Shown here piece after piece: positions 15,206-17,709 of a stretch of 17,709 nt of DNA. A program made the position numbers and the translations under genes. The DNA is from SZUA-365 sp034002405 (GTDB lineage: Bacteria; Bacteroidota; Ignavibacteria; SZUA-365). The stretch lies in NCBI GenBank assembly GCA_034002405.1, contig JAVFAS010000067.1, positions 1 to 17,709 on the forward strand. Direction: 5' to 3'. Below the pieces are notes generated by a model, which saw only the letters and a program-made list of their open reading frames with translations, ran no database searches and was not told the origin of the DNA. How positions within the stretch are numbered: the first letter of the stretch is position 1; each line of letters starts with the position of its first letter.

Positions 15206-15772
15206 TCACTTCTCACTGAATTCTTCGATATAGGGTGCGAGGATATCGCGGATCTTCTGCTTCGCGCGGAAAATCCGGACTTTCACACTCGAGAGGGAAG
15301 CATCCACGATCTCCGCGATCTCGGCATAACTGAGTCCTTCATACTCGCGCAGGACGAAGACCTCGCGGTACTCGTCCGGAAGCATATCGAGCGCTGTCGT
15401 GATCAGTTCGAGGAATTCGTTTTTCTCCACCGAGGGTGGCGGTACTCGCGACTGGTAGTCCTCGAATTCCACGGTCTGCTTCTTGTTTCTTCGGCAATTG
15501 AGACACAAATTTCTCGCGATTTTGAGGAGATAGCCCGGAACATTGGTCATTTCCCGGGATTGCCGCGCGCTTTCAAAAAAACGGATGAAGGTCTCCTGAT
15601 ACACATCCTGCGCCTCGTCACGGTGACCTAAAAAACGCAGGCAGTACGCGAACACACGTCCCCCATAGCGGGCATAGAGCTCCGCGAAGGCGGCCTCCGC
15701 TGTGTCCTTCGGTCCGGCAAGTCGGGAGAACAGCTCGGCGTCCGGGATATTATCGGTGGGGTGTCCGGACAT
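15206..15772 (-). CDS. ECF-family RNA polymerase sigma factor
   Basis: A 188-aa sigma-70 family protein with only regions 2 and 4. Region 2: FAELYARYGGRVFAYCLRFLG, HRDEAQDVYQETFIRFFE and PGYLLKIARNLCLN (about residues 26-95). Region 4: LPDEYREVFVLREYEGLSYAEIAEIV and SLSSVKVRIFRAKQKIRDIL (about 130-178) with the helix-turn-helix. It should direct RNA polymerase to promoters of an envelope-related regulon, held inactive by the adjacent anti-sigma factor. It is the first gene of the four-gene minus-strand unit. No clear Shine-Dalgarno precedes the ATG. If the unit is autoregulated, its own promoter should lie in 15773-15870, where an inverted repeat is present. Confidence 0.93.
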   Translation of the reverse strand: MSGHPTDNIPDAELFSRLAGPKDTAEAAFAELYARYGGRVFAYCLRFLGHRDEAQDVYQETFIRFFESARQSREMTNVPGYLLKIARNLCLNCRRNKKQTVEFEDYQSRVPPPSVEKNEFLELITTALDMLPDEYREVFVLREYEGLSYAEIAEIVDASLSSVKVRIFRAKQKIRDILAPYIEEFSEK

Positions 15773-15818
15773 TGCGACGGCGTTCGACTGTTCGTGATAT
15801 CAAGGTGTGATCCGCGGA

Positions 15819-15858
15819 ATATTGTCGGCGGCACACGAGGGTAATAACACGACAATAT
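15819..15858. promoter_or_regulatory. Inverted repeat in the sigma factor / peptidase divergent region
   Basis: ATATTGTCG (15819-15827) and its complement CGACAATAT (15850-15858) are separated by 22 bp, which puts the arms about three helical turns apart centre to centre. The pair lies upstream of the ECF sigma gene and about 110 bp upstream of the peptidase gene. It could be a regulator site, or two divergently oriented promoter elements. Confidence 0.4.
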
Positions 15859-15970
15859 AGGGAAGGTTACAGGGAAGCGCCATGCAACACGCCGCCGCCA
15901 TCGGAATTGGGCGCCGAAATTGCTACTTTGCGCTCATGCACTGCGAAATGCGGTATTATTGGAGGATTTC

Positions 15971-17656
15971 ATGAAACAGATGCACGTGATGCTGTTGGTC
16001 CTGCTGGTGGGACTGTTTTCATCCTGCGGAACATCGGAAAAGGAACGTATGACTGAAGAATTGAAGACTTTTCTGGAGAAATTCGAGGCGGAAGTCATCC
16101 CGCTGAGCAAGGATGCAGCGGTGGCGTACTTTGATGCCACCATCTCGGGTCGTGAAGAGGACTACACGCGCGCGGCGGACCTCGAGGTTGCGCTCAGCAA
16201 GGTGTTTGCCCGCACCAAGGATTTCGAGACCATCAAACGCCTGCGCGATGCCAGCGCGATCACGGATCCCCTGCTGCGGCGTCAGCTCGACGTCCTCTAT
16301 CTCGCGTATGTCGAGAAACAAATCGATGAAACCCGTCTGGAGGAAATGATCCGCTTGCAGAATGAGAATGAAAAGAAATTCTCGACCTTCCGTGCCGTGG
16401 TCAATGGAAAGACGCTGACCGACAATGAACTCGACGAGATCCTGCGAAACTCCACCGACAACACGGAGCTCGAGGCGGCGTGGACCGCGAGCAAGGAAAT
16501 CGGCGCGGTCGTCGCGGAGGATGTTCTCACCCTCGTGCGTATGCGGAACGCGGCGGCGAAGGAACTCGGATTCCGGAATTATCACGCCATGAAACTGGAG
16601 CTTGGCGAACAGGATCCCGACCAGATCGAGGCGCTGTTCGACGAGCTGGACGAACTTACGGCACCGGCCTTCGCCACGCTCAAGGCGGAGATGGATGCAC
16701 AGCTTGCGAAGCGCTACCGGCTGCCCGTCGAGCAGCTCATGCCATGGCATTATCAGAATCGCTTTTTCCAGGAGGCACCGAAGATCTACGACATCGATCC
16801 CGATGTGTTCTACAAGGACAAGGATATCGTCGCTCTGGCAACACAGTATTATGCCGGACTCAATCTGCCGATTGACGATCTGGTCAAGCGCAGCGACCTT
16901 TACGAGAAAGAGGGAAAATACCAGCATGCGTATTGCACGGATATCGACCGGGAAGGGGATGTCCGCGTCGTCTGCAACATCAAGCCGACCTATGGATGGA
17001 TGAACACCACGTTGCATGAATACGGACATGCGGTCTATGACAAGTTCAACGATCGCAGCGTGCCGTGGGTGCTTCGCGAACCCGCGCATACCTTCACCAC
17101 CGAGGCCATCGCCATGCTGTTTGGCCGACTCGCCAGCAATCCGATCTGGCTCGAACAGGTCGCCGGTGTGCCCACCGCCGAGGTGCGGAATGCCGCCGAC
17201 ATCATGTTCCAGTCATTGCGCCTCGAACAGCTGGTCTTCAGCCGCTGGGCACAGGTGATGTACCGATTCGAAAAGGCGATGTATGAAAATCCGGAACAGG
17301 ATCTCAACGGCTTGTGGTGGCAGCTGGTCGAACGGTACCAGATGCTGCGCACGCCCGAGGGACGGAACGCCCCCGATTGGGCGTCGAAGATCCACGTCGC
17401 GTTGTACCCGGCCTACTACCACAATTATCTCATGGGCGAATTGCTTGCCTCGCAACTGCACGCGCACATCTGCCGCGATATCCTCGGATCGGAGGATCCC
17501 CGAAACGAAGCGTACATCGGCCGGGCGGAGGTGGGGACCTGGCTTGTCGATCATATCTTCAAACCCGGCAGCACGCTGCAGTGGAATGACATGATCGAAA
17601 ATGCGACGGGTGAAAAGCTGACCGCGAAATATTACGCCGAACAATTCGTGAACTGA
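15971..17656 (+). CDS. M2/M3-like zinc metallopeptidase lipoprotein (peptidyl-dipeptidase type)
   Basis: A 561-aa gluzincin. The ATG at 15971 has GGAGG at 15961-15965 and opens a lipoprotein signal MKQMHVMLLVLLVGLFSSC with the lipidated Cys at residue 19; the longer frame from 15920 lacks both. The long alpha-helical body contains the zinc motif HEYGH (residues 349-353, in TTLHEYGHAVYDKF) and a third ligand, probably E378 in TFTTEAIAMLFGRL. The preceding CNIKPTYGWMN segment and the later KIHVALYPAYYHNYLMGELL are typical of bacterial proteins annotated as M2 family peptidases (angiotensin-converting-enzyme-like) and related M3 enzymes. It probably trims dipeptides from peptides at the periplasmic side or cell surface. 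It stands alone on the plus strand, divergent from the sigma factor, and ends at a strong terminator. Confidence 0.88.
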   Translation: MKQMHVMLLVLLVGLFSSCGTSEKERMTEELKTFLEKFEAEVIPLSKDAAVAYFDATISGREEDYTRAADLEVALSKVFARTKDFETIKRLRDASAITDPLLRRQLDVLYLAYVEKQIDETRLEEMIRLQNENEKKFSTFRAVVNGKTLTDNELDEILRNSTDNTELEAAWTASKEIGAVVAEDVLTLVRMRNAAAKELGFRNYHAMKLELGEQDPDQIEALFDELDELTAPAFATLKAEMDAQLAKRYRLPVEQLMPWHYQNRFFQEAPKIYDIDPDVFYKDKDIVALATQYYAGLNLPIDDLVKRSDLYEKEGKYQHAYCTDIDREGDVRVVCNIKPTYGWMNTTLHEYGHAVYDKFNDRSVPWVLREPAHTFTTEAIAMLFGRLASNPIWLEQVAGVPTAEVRNAADIMFQSLRLEQLVFSRWAQVMYRFEKAMYENPEQDLNGLWWQLVERYQMLRTPEGRNAPDWASKIHVALYPAYYHNYLMGELLASQLHAHICRDILGSEDPRNEAYIGRAEVGTWLVDHIFKPGSTLQWNDMIENATGEKLTAKYYAEQFVN

Positions 17657-17676
17657 CACGCGCGGCATCGGAGCAT

Positions 17677-17706
17677 CACGGGGCGGATTGAACAATCCGC
17701 CCCGTG
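17677..17706 (+). terminator. Rho-independent-type terminator of the metallopeptidase gene
   Basis: CACGGGGCGGATTG (17677-17690) pairs perfectly with CAATCCGCCCCGTG (17693-17706) around AA, a 14-bp GC-rich stem 20 nt after the stop codon. The window ends before any T-run could be confirmed. Confidence 0.75.
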
Positions 17707-17709
17707 TCG

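Noticed and set aside
16019..17089. 356-codon minus-strand frame antisense to the metallopeptidase
   Set aside because: High-GC shadow frame; the sense strand has a lipoprotein signal and zinc motif.

Overview
The window is a high-GC bacterial chromosomal segment, probably scaffolded from a metagenome: it carries two runs of exactly 100 N. A type IX secretion (T9SS) C-terminal sorting domain on one secreted protein, lipoboxes on two others, an ECF sigma factor beside an anti-sigma factor that appears to end in an outer-membrane beta-barrel, and a TAnnTTTG-like promoter element point to a Gram-negative member of the Bacteroidota/Chlorobiota/Ignavibacteriota (FCB) group. The exact phylum is an inference. 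No transposase, phage gene, CRISPR array, tRNA or rRNA was seen.

Left part, mostly minus strand: bases 86-370 hold three copies of a 95/96-bp non-coding tandem repeat whose junctions form long palindromes. These abut the stop codon of a TSUP (TauE/SafE) permease gene. Reading leftward, the minus-strand order is uvrA, a VOC (glyoxalase-fold) protein, an EamA/DMT transporter and the TSUP permease, closely spaced as if co-transcribed. Divergent from uvrA, a plus-strand pair encodes a secreted protein with seven W-centred repeats (possible seven-bladed propeller) and, two bases later, an RR-leader-like protein with a C-terminal NusG-II-like domain.

Middle: convergent to that pair are a Lys/Ala/Pro-rich histone H1-like protein (interrupted by gap 1) and a DnaQ-like exonuclease with an ExoX-type C-terminal region, both minus strand. 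A 336-bp AT-richer divergent region with a promoter and palindrome leads to a stand-alone CBM48-type domain protein, an 18-bp minisatellite and htpG (Hsp90), all plus strand. A bidirectional terminator follows htpG, then gap 2.

Right part: a minus-strand four-gene unit encodes an ECF sigma factor, a predicted dual-membrane-spanning anti-sigma factor (cytoplasmic N-domain, one TM helix, about 120-residue periplasmic linker, about 8-strand barrel ending in Phe), a VWA lipoprotein and a VWA protein with a T9SS tail. This is the most interesting system: a possible envelope-sensing regulator co-encoded with two paralogous VWA surface proteins. Divergent from it lies an M2/M3-like zinc metallopeptidase lipoprotein, with an inverted repeat in the shared upstream region and a strong terminator at the window's end.
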